DNA from: Brachybacterium sp. FME24
GTDB taxonomy: Bacteria > Actinomycetota > Actinomycetes > Actinomycetales > Dermabacteraceae
Assembly (NCBI RefSeq): GCF_014897705.1
Contig: NZ_JABUXV010000002.1
Coordinates: 186,001-250,000, forward strand
DNA length: 64,000 nucleotides
Direction: 5' to 3'
Made by a program: the position numbers and the translations under genes. The number at the start of each line of letters is the position of its first letter. Position 1 is the first letter of the stretch. This document shows, one piece after another, positions 42,647 through 54,496 of this stretch. The notes under the pieces were generated by a model, which saw only the letters and a list, made by a program, of their open reading frames with translations, did not search any database and was not told the origin of the DNA.

Positions 42647-44184
42647 CGGCCGACCACCGCCTCCACGTAGGCGTCGACGTCCAGCAGGTCCGTCGCCGCG
42701 AGGTCGATCGTCGGCAGCACCGCACCGATGCCGAGGAACATCGCGAGTGACAGCGCCATCATCACCGCTCCGGGCATGGCCAGCCGCCGCGGGACGCGCA
42801 CATCGTCCGGGAGGGGCACGGGGTCGCCGCGGCCGGTGCGTGGATCGTCGGGGCGGTAGGTGGTCATGTCCTCACCCCATGCCATGCCGCGCCACACGCG
42901 CTGCAGGCCCAGCAGCGAGCCCACCGACGCGAGGATCACGACGAGGATCGCCGCCCAGCCCAGCACGGCGTCGCCGAGCGTCGCCTGCTCCGCGGAGGCT
43001 CGCAGCAGACCCACCTTGCCCCACAGGCCCGAGGTGGGTGGCAGGCCGACGAGGCTGAACAGGCCCAGCGCCAGGACCGCGACCACCCAGGGGTCGCGTC
43101 GGGCCAGGCCCGACAGCTGCTCCAAGCGGCCGGAGCCGTAGGTGTGCTCGATCGCGCCGGTGGTCAGCAGCAGGGCGGACATGGTGATCACATGGTGGAT
43201 CAGGTACAGGATGCCGGCGGTGACGGAGAGCTGGGTGAACAGCACCAGGCCGAGCAGGATGTGGCCCACCCCGGCGACCATCTGGTGGCCCATCGCCGTC
43301 CGCACCCGGGTGGCACTTGCCGTGGAGAACGCGCCCACCATGATGGTGACCAGCACCAGCACCGCGAGGACCAGCAAGAACGGCAATCCGTCGGAGAAGG
43401 TCACCGCGACGATGCGGTAGATCGCATACAGCGCGACCTTGGTGTGCAGCGCGGAGAACAGCGCCATGATCCCGGCGGACGTGCCCGGATAGGCGCGCGG
43501 CAGCCACGAATGGACCGGCACCATGCCGGCCTTCACCGCCAGCGCGAGGAGGACCACGGCCAGTGCCGCGGCCGTCGCCGGGTCCTCGCTGCCGGCGCCG
43601 GCGAGCGAGGCGAGGTTCACGGTGCCCGCTGTGCCGTAGACGAAACCGACACCGATCAGCAGCACCGTCGAGGTGAGCAGGTTGACCAGGACGAACAGGC
43701 GGCCGATGCCAAGGCGCCGCCAGGTGCCGGTCAGAGCGATCAGTGCGTAGGACGGCATCAGCATGACCTCGACCCACACGAACAGGTTGAAGAGGTCACC
43801 GGTGAGCAGGGCACCGTTCACGCCGGCGCTCAGCAGCAGCACCAACGGCGGTGCGAACCGATAGCGGGACTCGCCCGTGAGCACGAGGAAGGCGCTCGCA
43901 GCGAGCGTCGAGACCGCCGTGACCAGCAACATCACCGCGCTCAGGGAATCTGAGACGAAGGGGATGGCGAGCACGTCGGAGAAGCCGCCGACGGCGTGGG
44001 AGACCACCGGTTCGGTGCGGTGATGGACCAGCAGCCAGAGGGCGCCGATCCCCACGACGATCGGCGCGCCGATCATGACCGTGGTCTCGACCTCACGACG
44101 GCGCACGAGCAGCAGCGCGGCAGCCCCGAGCAGGGGGATCACCACGAAGAGCGGCAGCAAGGACGGCGGCACGGAAGGGATCAT
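42643..44184 (-). CDS. mnhD: Mrp-type Na+/H+ antiporter subunit D
   Basis: The 513-residue protein is a 14-helix proton-translocating subunit related to complex I NuoL/M/N. It has LTGDLFNLFVWVEVMLMPSY with the conserved glutamate, KAGMVPVHSWLPRAYPGTSAGIMALFSALHTKVALY with the conserved lysines, and a C-terminal hydrophilic tail. It overlaps mnhE and mnhC by ATGA junctions. Confidence 0.93.
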   Translation of the reverse strand: MIPSVPPSLLPLFVVIPLLGAAALLLVRRREVETTVMIGAPIVVGIGALWLLVHHRTEPVVSHAVGGFSDVLAIPFVSDSLSAVMLLVTAVSTLAASAFLVLTGESRYRFAPPLVLLLSAGVNGALLTGDLFNLFVWVEVMLMPSYALIALTGTWRRLGIGRLFVLVNLLTSTVLLIGVGFVYGTAGTVNLASLAGAGSEDPATAAALAVVLLALAVKAGMVPVHSWLPRAYPGTSAGIMALFSALHTKVALYAIYRIVAVTFSDGLPFLLVLAVLVLVTIMVGAFSTASATRVRTAMGHQMVAGVGHILLGLVLFTQLSVTAGILYLIHHVITMSALLLTTGAIEHTYGSGRLEQLSGLARRDPWVVAVLALGLFSLVGLPPTSGLWGKVGLLRASAEQATLGDAVLGWAAILVVILASVGSLLGLQRVWRGMAWGEDMTTYRPDDPRTGRGDPVPLPDDVRVPRRLAMPGAVMMALSLAMFLGIGAVLPTIDLAATDLLDVDAYVEAVVGR

Positions 44185-44509
44185 GAGTCTCGGCTCTCCC
44201 CGGTTGCGGGGTGGCGTGACATGTCGTCGTCCCGGCCGATCACGGCGAGGGTCAGCATGAAGATGGTGACCGCCATGGTGATGACGATCGCCGTGAGCAC
44301 GAAGGCCTGCGGCAGGGGATCGGCCATGTCGGCACGGGCGGAGAGATCGGTGAGCGGCTCAGCGCGCCATCCCGGCACGCCCGACGCGAGCAGGACGAAG
44401 TTCGCGGCGTGGCTGAGCAGCGTCATCCCGAACACCGCACGGACCATGCTGCGTTGCAGCAGCAGGTAGACGCCGCCGGTGACGAGGACGGCCACAGTCA
44501 GGCTGAGGA

Positions 44510-44513
<4 letters not shown>
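44181..44513 (-). CDS. mnhC: Mrp-type Na+/H+ antiporter subunit C
   Basis: The 110-residue three-helix protein is NuoK-like, with VFGMTLLSHAANFVLLASG and PLPQAFVLTAIVITMAVT. It overlaps mnhD and mnhA by four bases at each end. Length is normal for MnhC. Confidence 0.92.
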
Positions 44514-47625
<3,112 letters not shown>

Positions 47626-47632
<7 letters not shown>

Positions 47633-47670
47633 CCCGGCCCGGAGAGGGCGGTGGTGTTGAGGCGGGTCAT
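47626..47670 (-). CDS. 14-codon leaderless upstream ORF overlapping the mnhA start
   Basis: ATG at 47670 opens a 14-codon frame, MTRLNTTALSGPGC, with TGA at 47626-47628. Its end overlaps the mnhA GTG (47630-47632) in another frame. TAGAAT (47678-47683) ends 7 nt before this ATG, so the transcript should begin at the ATG itself. mnhA has no Shine-Dalgarno sequence, so ribosomes terminating here may restart on mnhA. Confidence 0.5.
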
Positions 47671-47677
47671 GCCCAGG

Positions 47678-47706
47678 ATTCTAGCCAGATCCCGGTTACT
47701 GCCCAA
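47678..47706 (-). promoter_or_regulatory. Promoter of the Mrp antiporter operon
   Basis: TTGGGC (47701-47706) and TAGAAT (47678-47683) on the minus strand are 17 nt apart, a good SigA-type promoter. The predicted start site coincides with the 14-codon ORF's ATG. Confidence 0.6.
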
Positions 47707-47763
47707 CTCGGTCCTGCGCCCCGAGCGAGCGACCGCCTCGCGCGCATGCGCGAGAAGAAACTA

Positions 47764-47789
47764 GCCTCGCTCCGGTGCCGGAGCGAGGC
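47764..47789 (-). terminator. Intrinsic terminator of the PhoX-SLH gene
   Basis: GCCTCGCTCCGG and its complement form a 12-bp perfect stem with a very short loop. Read on the minus strand, the stem is followed by TAGTTTCTTCTC, a partial U-tract. It lies 100 bp after the stop of the gene ending at 47889 and before the Mrp promoter. Confidence 0.75.
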
Positions 47790-47888
47790 CAGATCCCCTG
47801 CTTCTATGCCCAAGATCACGCTCGACGGTGCCCGCGACGGCCCTGCTTCTCGGCCCGGCAGAGCCGTCGCGTCCTCACCGTCAGCTGA

Positions 47889-50489
47889 TCAGCCGCCCAT
47901 CATGAAGGTGATCTGCTGCTCCTCGCGCATGCGGTAGAGGAATGCCGCGGTGGCGTCGCGGTTCATCGGGTTCAGCGGACGGTAGGTGCCGTCGGCCCAG
48001 CCCTTCGAGATCTCCTCGGACTTCAGCCAGGCGATCTCCGTGGCGTACAGGTTCGACAGCGGGACGTCCGCGAAGGGCCGCTCGGTCGGCGTCGGCGCGT
48101 CGGGCGAGCCGGCGTAGCGGTACACGAACGCCGCCATCGCGTCCCGGGCGATCGGCTGGGTGGGACGGAAGGTGCGATCGCTCCAGCCGGTGGTGATGCC
48201 CTGCTGGTAAGCCCAGATGATCGCGTCGTAGTGCTCCTGGCCGCGCTTGACGTCCCGGAACGGCTCGCTGCGCGGAGGAGTGACCTCCGGGGAGCCGGCC
48301 AGACGGTGCAGGAAGGCGGCCATGGCGTCGCGGTTCACCGGCTGCACCGGGCGGAAGGTGCCATCCTTGTAGCCCTTGGCGATGCCGTTCTCGTAGGCCC
48401 ACAGGACCGACTCGTAGTGCTCCATCCCCGGGCCCATGTCCGAGAACGGGTGCTCCACGACACGGGGCAGGACCTGGATGACCGAGGGCTTGGGGCCCTG
48501 GCCGTCGAAGTCGGGGAAGTGGGAGGTGTGCGCTCCCCACTCGCCGTCCTCGCCCGGGTGCTGCACCGCCACGAAGGCGGTGCGGTCCTGGTCGCGGATG
48601 ATCGGGCCGCAGGTCTCCCCGTCGCGCGGGACCGACAGGAACTGCTCGACGCGGCCGCGGGCGTCGCCCTCGAGCGTCACGCGGAACAGGCCGTCGTTGT
48701 AGCCGATGCCGGAGGGGGCGCCGTCGGTGGAGATCCACAGGTTGCCCACCGTGTCGAAGGCCAGGTTGTCCGGGCAGGAGATCGGCGAGACCTGGTCCAC
48801 CGGGAAGCCCGAGAAGTAGGTCTGGTCACCCTGCGCCGGGTCGCCGCAGACCATCAGCAGGTTCCACGCGAAGGTGGTGGAGCTCTGGTCGCCCTGCTCG
48901 TCGATCTCGACGACGTGGCCGTCGCGGTTCTCGGCGCGCGGGTTCATCTCGTCCGCCGGGGCCTTGCCCTCGGTGCCGCGCCCGGAGTTGTTGGTGCAGG
49001 CCACGTACACGCGGCGGGTCAGCAGCGAGGGCTCGACGTCCTCGCAGCGATCCATCTTGGTGGGGCCGACGGCGTCGGCCGCGAGGCGGGTGGTGACCAG
49101 GACCTGCTCGACCGTGAAGCCGGGGACCTTCGACTCGCCGCCGACGACCAGCGGGAGCCACTCGCCGGTGCCGTCGAAGGCACCGTCGACGGGGACCGCG
49201 CCGGAGCCGTCGATCTCGCCGGCCGGGGAGTTGCCGGTGAACTTCGCGACGTACAGGTCGCCGTTCTCCAGCAGGGTCATGTTGTGCGCGGTGTCGCCCT
49301 CGACGTAGGTGTCGCGGGAGACGAACTTGTAGAGGTAGTCGAAGACCTCGTCGTCGCCGGAGTAGGCCACGGCGCGGCCGTCCTCGCCGAGGATCACGTT
49401 CGCGCCCTCGTGCTTGAAGCGACCCAGCGAGGTGTGCTTGCGCGGGGTGGATTCCGGATCCCACGGGTCGACCTCGACGATCCAGCCGAATCGGTTGGGC
49501 TCGTTCTCGTAGCCCTCGGTACGGGCGTCGTAGCGGTCGTACTTCGTCTCCCAGCCGCGGGCGGTCGCCGAATCGGCCAGGCCGTAGCGCTGCTCCGCCT
49601 CGGAGGTGCCGGCGGAGCGGAAGTAGCCGTGGAAGTTCTCCTCGCCGGAGAGCAGCGTGCCCCAGGGGGTGAGGCCGCCGGCGCAGTTGCCGAGGGTGCC
49701 CAGTACGGTCGTGCCCTCGGGATCCTCGACGGTCTTCACCAGGTCGCTGCCGGCGGCGGGGCCGGTGAGCGTGAAGGGGCTGTCCAGCAGGATGCGGCGG
49801 TTCAGCTCCGCGCCCTGGACGTAGGCGTAGGGCTTGGTCGAGCTGGCGCGCTCGAGCTCGACGACGGTGAGCCCGTGGGCGGCCATGCCGATCTCGAGGG
49901 CCTCGTCCTCGTCGGTGCCCGTGGGCAGCATGATGTTCTCGTTCGTGTACTCGTGGTTCACGAACATCACGGCGCGCTTGCCGTCGGACTCCGGGATCTC
50001 CTGGATCTCCGTGTAGTCGTTGTTGTAGCCGAACTGGAGCTTCTGGGCGTCAGCGCTCTGGGCGTTCCAGTCGAAGTCCGGGGCGTCGTCGAACAGCGGA
50101 TCGCCCCATCGGATCACCGGGTGCCAGTCGAAGCCCTCGGGGACCGTGAACTCGTCGGTCTCGAAGTCGACCGGAGCGATCGCTGTGAAGTCCAGCGAGG
50201 TGCCGCTGGGCGCGAGTGCGGGGACGGGGCCCAGTGCGGGGACCGGGGCCCCGGGGGCGGCGACCGCTCCCTGCGTGCCGGCCAGCGCGATCGCGATCGC
50301 GCCGCCGGTGCCGCCGAGCATGGTGCGGCGCGACAGCGCGGAGGAGGCGATGTCCCGGAAGGTCGGGTTGTCGGAGTGGTTGCACGGACCGAAGGCGCAC
50401 TGGTTGGCGCACTTCAGCGCACAGGTCACCGACGAGCGCTTGCCGCGCGCGGCGTCCTTCATGAGCAGGGGGAGATCGATCAGGGCCAT
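47889..50489 (-). CDS. PhoX-like (DUF839) phosphatase with three SLH domains, Tat-exported
   Basis: The 866-residue protein has a long N-region with four cysteines (C23, C27, C31, C36), then a Tat signal SRRTMLGG (arginines 54-55). The DUF839/PhoX region covers about 95-675 and includes VMFVNHEYTNENIM, FGWIVEVDPWDPESTPRKHT and the calcium-site-like ISCPDNLAFD. Three S-layer-homology repeats end the protein (about 680-741, 742-803, 804-866), for example GYKDGTFRPVQPVNRDAMAAF. It should be a wall-bound phosphatase. AAAGGA precedes the ATG. The pre-signal cysteine cluster is unusual, and one possibility is that it binds metal before export. Confidence 0.83.
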   Translation of the reverse strand: MALIDLPLLMKDAARGKRSSVTCALKCANQCAFGPCNHSDNPTFRDIASSALSRRTMLGGTGGAIAIALAGTQGAVAAPGAPVPALGPVPALAPSGTSLDFTAIAPVDFETDEFTVPEGFDWHPVIRWGDPLFDDAPDFDWNAQSADAQKLQFGYNNDYTEIQEIPESDGKRAVMFVNHEYTNENIMLPTGTDEDEALEIGMAAHGLTVVELERASSTKPYAYVQGAELNRRILLDSPFTLTGPAAGSDLVKTVEDPEGTTVLGTLGNCAGGLTPWGTLLSGEENFHGYFRSAGTSEAEQRYGLADSATARGWETKYDRYDARTEGYENEPNRFGWIVEVDPWDPESTPRKHTSLGRFKHEGANVILGEDGRAVAYSGDDEVFDYLYKFVSRDTYVEGDTAHNMTLLENGDLYVAKFTGNSPAGEIDGSGAVPVDGAFDGTGEWLPLVVGGESKVPGFTVEQVLVTTRLAADAVGPTKMDRCEDVEPSLLTRRVYVACTNNSGRGTEGKAPADEMNPRAENRDGHVVEIDEQGDQSSTTFAWNLLMVCGDPAQGDQTYFSGFPVDQVSPISCPDNLAFDTVGNLWISTDGAPSGIGYNDGLFRVTLEGDARGRVEQFLSVPRDGETCGPIIRDQDRTAFVAVQHPGEDGEWGAHTSHFPDFDGQGPKPSVIQVLPRVVEHPFSDMGPGMEHYESVLWAYENGIAKGYKDGTFRPVQPVNRDAMAAFLHRLAGSPEVTPPRSEPFRDVKRGQEHYDAIIWAYQQGITTGWSDRTFRPTQPIARDAMAAFVYRYAGSPDAPTPTERPFADVPLSNLYATEIAWLKSEEISKGWADGTYRPLNPMNRDATAAFLYRMREEQQITFMMGG

Positions 50490-50632
50490 GGGTGGGCGTC
50501 CTTTGCTGTCCGTCGGGGTCTCGCCGCCTCGGCGGCGGAGTCGAGACGACGATGCAACAGCGAAGTGAGGCGGGGCCCTCCCCCAGGCAAAGACGGGATG
50601 AACAGTGCACTGCAGACGCGGGACGCCCGGGG

Positions 50633-51046
50633 TCAGGGCCTGGCGGGGGCCACGAAGGTGTCGGGCTTGACGAGCACCACCGGCACGGGCGACTCGATCG
50701 CGATGCGCTGCGACGTCGAGCCGAGCAGGATCTTCCCGATCGGGGTGCGCCGACGGATGCCGAGGACCACCAGGTCGACGGGATCGGAGTCGATGGCATC
50801 GAGGATGTCGTCCGCCGGGTCGTCCCGCTTGGGGACGGTGCGCAGCTCATGCTCCAGGCCGGTCTCCGCCAGTCGTTCCGTCAGGGAACGCTGGTCGAGC
50901 ACGCCGCGCGCCTTGCGCGGATCCGGTGCCCGCTCGGAGGCCAGCACGAGGAGCTTGGCGTCGCGCCGGTGGGCCTCCGCGACGGCGAAGTCGAGCGCGG
51001 CCTCGCTGGTGGCGCTCGGGACGTAGGCCAGCAGGATGGTGGTCAT
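50633..51046 (-). CDS. Universal stress protein family (UspA-like)
   Basis: The 137-residue protein has the Usp fold: TILLAYVPSATSEAALDFA at the start, then DPVDLVVLGIRRRTPIGKILLGSTSQRIAIESPVPVVLV, including the G-(x)2-G-(x)9-S/T-type ATP motif (GIRRRTPIGKILLGSTS). AGGGAGA precedes the ATG. It lies 82 bp after the APC permease in the same direction, a common pairing. Confidence 0.85.
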   Translation of the reverse strand: MTTILLAYVPSATSEAALDFAVAEAHRRDAKLLVLASERAPDPRKARGVLDQRSLTERLAETGLEHELRTVPKRDDPADDILDAIDSDPVDLVVLGIRRRTPIGKILLGSTSQRIAIESPVPVVLVKPDTFVAPARP

Positions 51047-51128
51047 GGCATCTCCCTGGGTGGACGATCGATGGGAAGGGACGGGATGCGGCGCGCGCTG
51101 CGCGGCCCGAGCTCGACGCTCCGGCGGT

Positions 51129-52595
51129 TCACTGCCGACCCAGATCGTCTGGGTGGCGGAAGCGCGTGCGCCGGGCGCGGACCGCACTGTTGTAGAACCA
51201 GGTGATGATGTATAGCACCAGGCCGATCCCGAGCAGACCACCGGCGATCACGTAGTTCTGGGTGGGCTGCGCGATCGGGGTGATCAGTGCGAAGGACGTG
51301 AGCGCACCGATCACCGGCAGCACCGTCGGGGTCCGGAAGTGCCGCGCGTCGACCTTGTCCTTGCGCAGTACCAGCACTGCGACGTTCACCAGGCCGAACA
51401 CGGCCAGCAGCAGCAGGGCAGTGGTGCCGCCGAGCGCCGAGATCGTGCCCTCGGCGAGCACGAAGCGCACTGTGAGCACCAGCGCGATGGCGAGACCGGT
51501 GGAGAACAGGACGCCGACCCACGGGGTGCGGCGGGTGGGGAGGACCCCGCGCAGGAACCCGGGCAGCACGCCCTGCTTGGACATGCCGTAGAGCAGGCGG
51601 GAGGCCATCATCATGTTGATCAGCACGGTGTTGGCCACCGCGAAGATCGAGATGAAGGCGAAGATCGTGTCGATCGGGATGCCCGGGGCACCGACCTCGA
51701 CCACCGTCAGCAGCGGGGTGGTCGCCTCCGTGAGCTGGCCGATCGGGACCACCGCCACGGCGAGCACCGAGATCAGCACGTAGACCAGCCCGGTGACGGA
51801 CAGGCCGCCGATGAGCGCTCGCGGGAAGTTCTTGACCGGGTCGACGGTCTCCTCGGCCATGTTCACGGAGTCCTCGAAGCCGACCATCGAGAAGAAGGCG
51901 AGCGCGGTCGCACTGATGACCGCCATGAACAGGCTCTTCTCCCCCGCCGTCTCGAAGAGGATCACGCGGGAGAAGTCGGCCTGACCCTTCGCGATCGCGA
52001 AGAAGGCCACCAGGATCACGAGGGTGAGACCGGACAGTTCGATCAGCGTGAGCACCACGTTGGCCTTCACGGACTCCGAGACGCCGTACATGTTGATCAC
52101 GGCGACCAGGGCCAGGAACACCAGGGCGATGGCGGTGGCGGTGCCTCCGGCGGCATCGCCGAGGGATTCCTCGAGCTGGAAGGCCTTCAGGAAGTTCTCC
52201 GCGAGGAAGATCGAGCTGGTCGAGGCCGAGGTGATGCCCGAGGACAGCACGGCGAACGTGACCATGAAGGTCAGGAAGTGGATCCCGAACGCCTTGTGGA
52301 CGTACAGCGCCGCGCCCGCCGCCTGCGGATACTTGGTGACCATCTCGACGTAGGACAGCGCGGAGACCATCGCCACCGAGAAGGCGATGATGATCGGCAA
52401 CCACCCGGCGCCGCCGACCTCACCGGCGACCTTGCCGGTCAGGGCGTACACGCCGGTGCCCAGGATGTCGCCGACGATGAACAGCAGCAGGAGCTTGGGC
52501 GTGATCGCCTTCTTCAGCTCCGGCTGATCCGACGCAGCTGCCGGAGGGCCGGAGCCTTCGGGTGCCGTGGGGGCGGCCTCGTGCGGCTCGCTCAT
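51129..52595 (-). CDS. APC-family amino acid/polyamine permease
   Basis: The 488-residue protein has 12 or more membrane helices and the APC substrate-binding motif VGDILGTGVYALTGKVAG in helix 1. SALSYVEMVTKYPQAAGAALYV follows in helices 2-3 and FSMVGFEDSVNMAEETVDP in helix 6. GGAGGA precedes the ATG. It probably imports an amino acid; which one cannot be read from the sequence. Confidence 0.87.
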   Translation of the reverse strand: MSEPHEAAPTAPEGSGPPAAASDQPELKKAITPKLLLLFIVGDILGTGVYALTGKVAGEVGGAGWLPIIIAFSVAMVSALSYVEMVTKYPQAAGAALYVHKAFGIHFLTFMVTFAVLSSGITSASTSSIFLAENFLKAFQLEESLGDAAGGTATAIALVFLALVAVINMYGVSESVKANVVLTLIELSGLTLVILVAFFAIAKGQADFSRVILFETAGEKSLFMAVISATALAFFSMVGFEDSVNMAEETVDPVKNFPRALIGGLSVTGLVYVLISVLAVAVVPIGQLTEATTPLLTVVEVGAPGIPIDTIFAFISIFAVANTVLINMMMASRLLYGMSKQGVLPGFLRGVLPTRRTPWVGVLFSTGLAIALVLTVRFVLAEGTISALGGTTALLLLAVFGLVNVAVLVLRKDKVDARHFRTPTVLPVIGALTSFALITPIAQPTQNYVIAGGLLGIGLVLYIITWFYNSAVRARRTRFRHPDDLGRQ

Positions 52596-52719
52596 GGGAA
52601 TCCTCCCGGGACGATGGGACGTGCAGTGCGCTCAGGGCGGCAACGTGCTCGCGAGGAGCACCCTTGCCCAGGGAACCCGTGGGCGACTGTGCGCGCACTC
52701 TACTCCGTCGTCTCCGCCC

Positions 52720-54381
52720 TCACACGGTCGTGGCGGGCGAGCGCGCCGAGGCGGAATCCTGCTGATCCGGCTGGTCACGACCCTTGCTCGTCCCCACGGG
52801 AGCGGGCCCGGGTGGCGGGTCAGGGTCCTCGGGACCCGTGAGCTCCTCCGCCTCGGCCTCCCGGGAGGTCAGGCGCAGCGTCTGCACCCACTGCCGGGAT
52901 GCGTCGGAGCTGATCGCCAGCACGCCGAGGGCGGAGGCCCCGGCACCCACCAGCAGGGAGTGCGCGACGTCGCCCGTCGTCGAGGTGGCCACCACCAGGC
53001 GGACCAGTGCGTCGGCGGTGAACAGTGCCATCAGCGCGATCCGGGCCCACCGGCTGCGGCGCAGCACTCCCACCAGCAGCAGCACCAGGACCACGGCGAA
53101 GACGGAGGCCAGGATGATCCCCTCGTCCTCGGTCAGCACCAGGGAGGCGTCGGCGAAGAGGTTCGAGAAGTTCACCCCCAGCAGCTGGCCCAGCCACTGC
53201 GCGATCACGAGGCACGACTGCAGCAGCACGAGGGCGCCGGTGAAGGCGACCGTCGGCGGCGGCAGGTGGTGATCGGCCGCGCGGGCGACGATCTCGTGGA
53301 AGTCGTCGACCGTGCCGTGCCATTGCGCGGAGAGCTCGCCGCCGAGCGCCGCGCGGTCGGCATCACTGCTGGTGATACGGGCCGCGGCGAGTGCCGACTG
53401 GGTTGCGGCGCGGGCGCGGGCCTTCATCACCGTGGTCCCCGTCGGCCGATGCCGGGGCAGCATCATCGCGCTCGCCCCGTCGGAGCGGCCCGCGACGCCG
53501 GCGAGGTCGATCACCGGCAGATGCCCGTCGGTGTGGAACCGGTCGCCCTGCCCGTTGCGATCGTGATACGCGGTCGAGAACTCCTTGATCACCTCGACCG
53601 GGATCTCGGGGTCGGCGAAGCGCACGGTGTCGATCAGATAGTCGCGCTCGACGTCGATGTTCTCGTCGATGCGATGGGTGATCTGCAGGGTGAAGAAGGA
53701 GAAGCCGACCGCGCGGTCATAGGTGCCGGCGGCGAGCCAGTCGGTGCGGTAGCCGCCGGGCAGCACGAAGTCCGAGGGCATCCGCCAGAACCGCACGTGG
53801 TGGCGTTTGGTCGTGGTCCCGCCCACCTCCTGCTGGTACGTGAACTCGTGGCGTCGGCCCATGAGGAACAGGTCGGAGACGGGCGCGGCCGGAAAGGACC
53901 GGCGCAGCAGCGTGGAACGGACCATCGACCAGGCCGACGCCAGCGTGCGCTCCTCGGCGAGCACCCAGCCTGCACGGCGCATCGCCACATGCAGGTCCCG
54001 CTCGGGGCCGTCGAAGGCGAGGTTGATGGGATCCGAGAGCACCCCCTCGGTGGTGCGGGTGCGACCGAAGAAGTAGTCCGGCAGATAGATCCAGGTCATC
54101 AGCTGGTGCAGGCGCGGCAGCGTGATGTACGTGAGCAGGAGCCAGAAGCCGACCAGGTACAGCAGCCGCACCGGGGTCAGGGAGAAGCCCTCGATCAGGT
54201 ACAGCAGGGCGAGCCAGACGGAGACCACCACGCCCGCGGCGATGAACAGCGTGTCCAGCAGGGAGTACAGCTCGAACCGGCGGCCGCGGGCAGTGTGCCC
54301 GCGGGCATGGTCGTAGACGGGCGACTCGTCGGGGACGGGCCGCTCGAAGGGGGCCATCCGCGATGCGCGGATCGGCGTCAT
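52720..54381 (-). CDS. LssY_C-domain membrane protein
   Basis: The 553-residue protein has two N-terminal helices (about 41-60, 68-88), a soluble LssY_C domain (about 115-300; DPINLAFDGPERDLHVAMRRAGW, AAPVSDLFLMGRRHEFTYQQ, KRHHVRFWRMP), then four helices between about 375 and 490 and a Pro/Asp-rich tail. LssY_C is named for a Legionella type I secretion locus, but no secretion genes are present here, so function is unknown. The ATG overlaps the stop of a 10-codon leaderless ORF. Confidence 0.72.
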   Translation of the reverse strand: MTPIRASRMAPFERPVPDESPVYDHARGHTARGRRFELYSLLDTLFIAAGVVVSVWLALLYLIEGFSLTPVRLLYLVGFWLLLTYITLPRLHQLMTWIYLPDYFFGRTRTTEGVLSDPINLAFDGPERDLHVAMRRAGWVLAEERTLASAWSMVRSTLLRRSFPAAPVSDLFLMGRRHEFTYQQEVGGTTTKRHHVRFWRMPSDFVLPGGYRTDWLAAGTYDRAVGFSFFTLQITHRIDENIDVERDYLIDTVRFADPEIPVEVIKEFSTAYHDRNGQGDRFHTDGHLPVIDLAGVAGRSDGASAMMLPRHRPTGTTVMKARARAATQSALAAARITSSDADRAALGGELSAQWHGTVDDFHEIVARAADHHLPPPTVAFTGALVLLQSCLVIAQWLGQLLGVNFSNLFADASLVLTEDEGIILASVFAVVLVLLLVGVLRRSRWARIALMALFTADALVRLVVATSTTGDVAHSLLVGAGASALGVLAISSDASRQWVQTLRLTSREAEAEELTGPEDPDPPPGPAPVGTSKGRDQPDQQDSASARSPATTV

Positions 54382-54410
54382 CGGGTGCGCCCCAGGCGCC
54401 GCGATCTCAT
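54378..54410 (-). CDS. 10-codon leaderless upstream ORF coupled to the LssY_C gene
   Basis: ATG at 54410 starts the peptide MRSRRLGRTR, whose TGA (54378-54380) overlaps the LssY_C ATG as ATGA. TACGAT (54417-54422) ends 6 nt before this ATG, so it should be the first codon of the mRNA. The main gene has no ribosome site. Half of the residues are arginine. Confidence 0.45.
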   Translation of the reverse strand: MRSRRLGRTR

Positions 54411-54416
54411 GGGGCC

Positions 54417-54422
54417 ATCGTA
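54417..54422 (-). promoter_or_regulatory. -10 box of the LssY_C transcript
   Basis: TACGAT on the minus strand stands 6 nt before the 10-codon ORF. No convincing -35 is seen at 16-18 nt. Confidence 0.4.
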
Positions 54423-54496
54423 AGGCGAACGATCCAGGGGCGCCGCACCGGGCGGGATTAAGGTGGCCCGGCCCCCGTTCGAAGGAGAAGTACCTG

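Noticed and set aside
48231-51026. A 931-codon open frame opposite the PhoX-SLH gene
   Set aside because: It is the antisense shadow of a gene with a Tat signal and recognisable domains.
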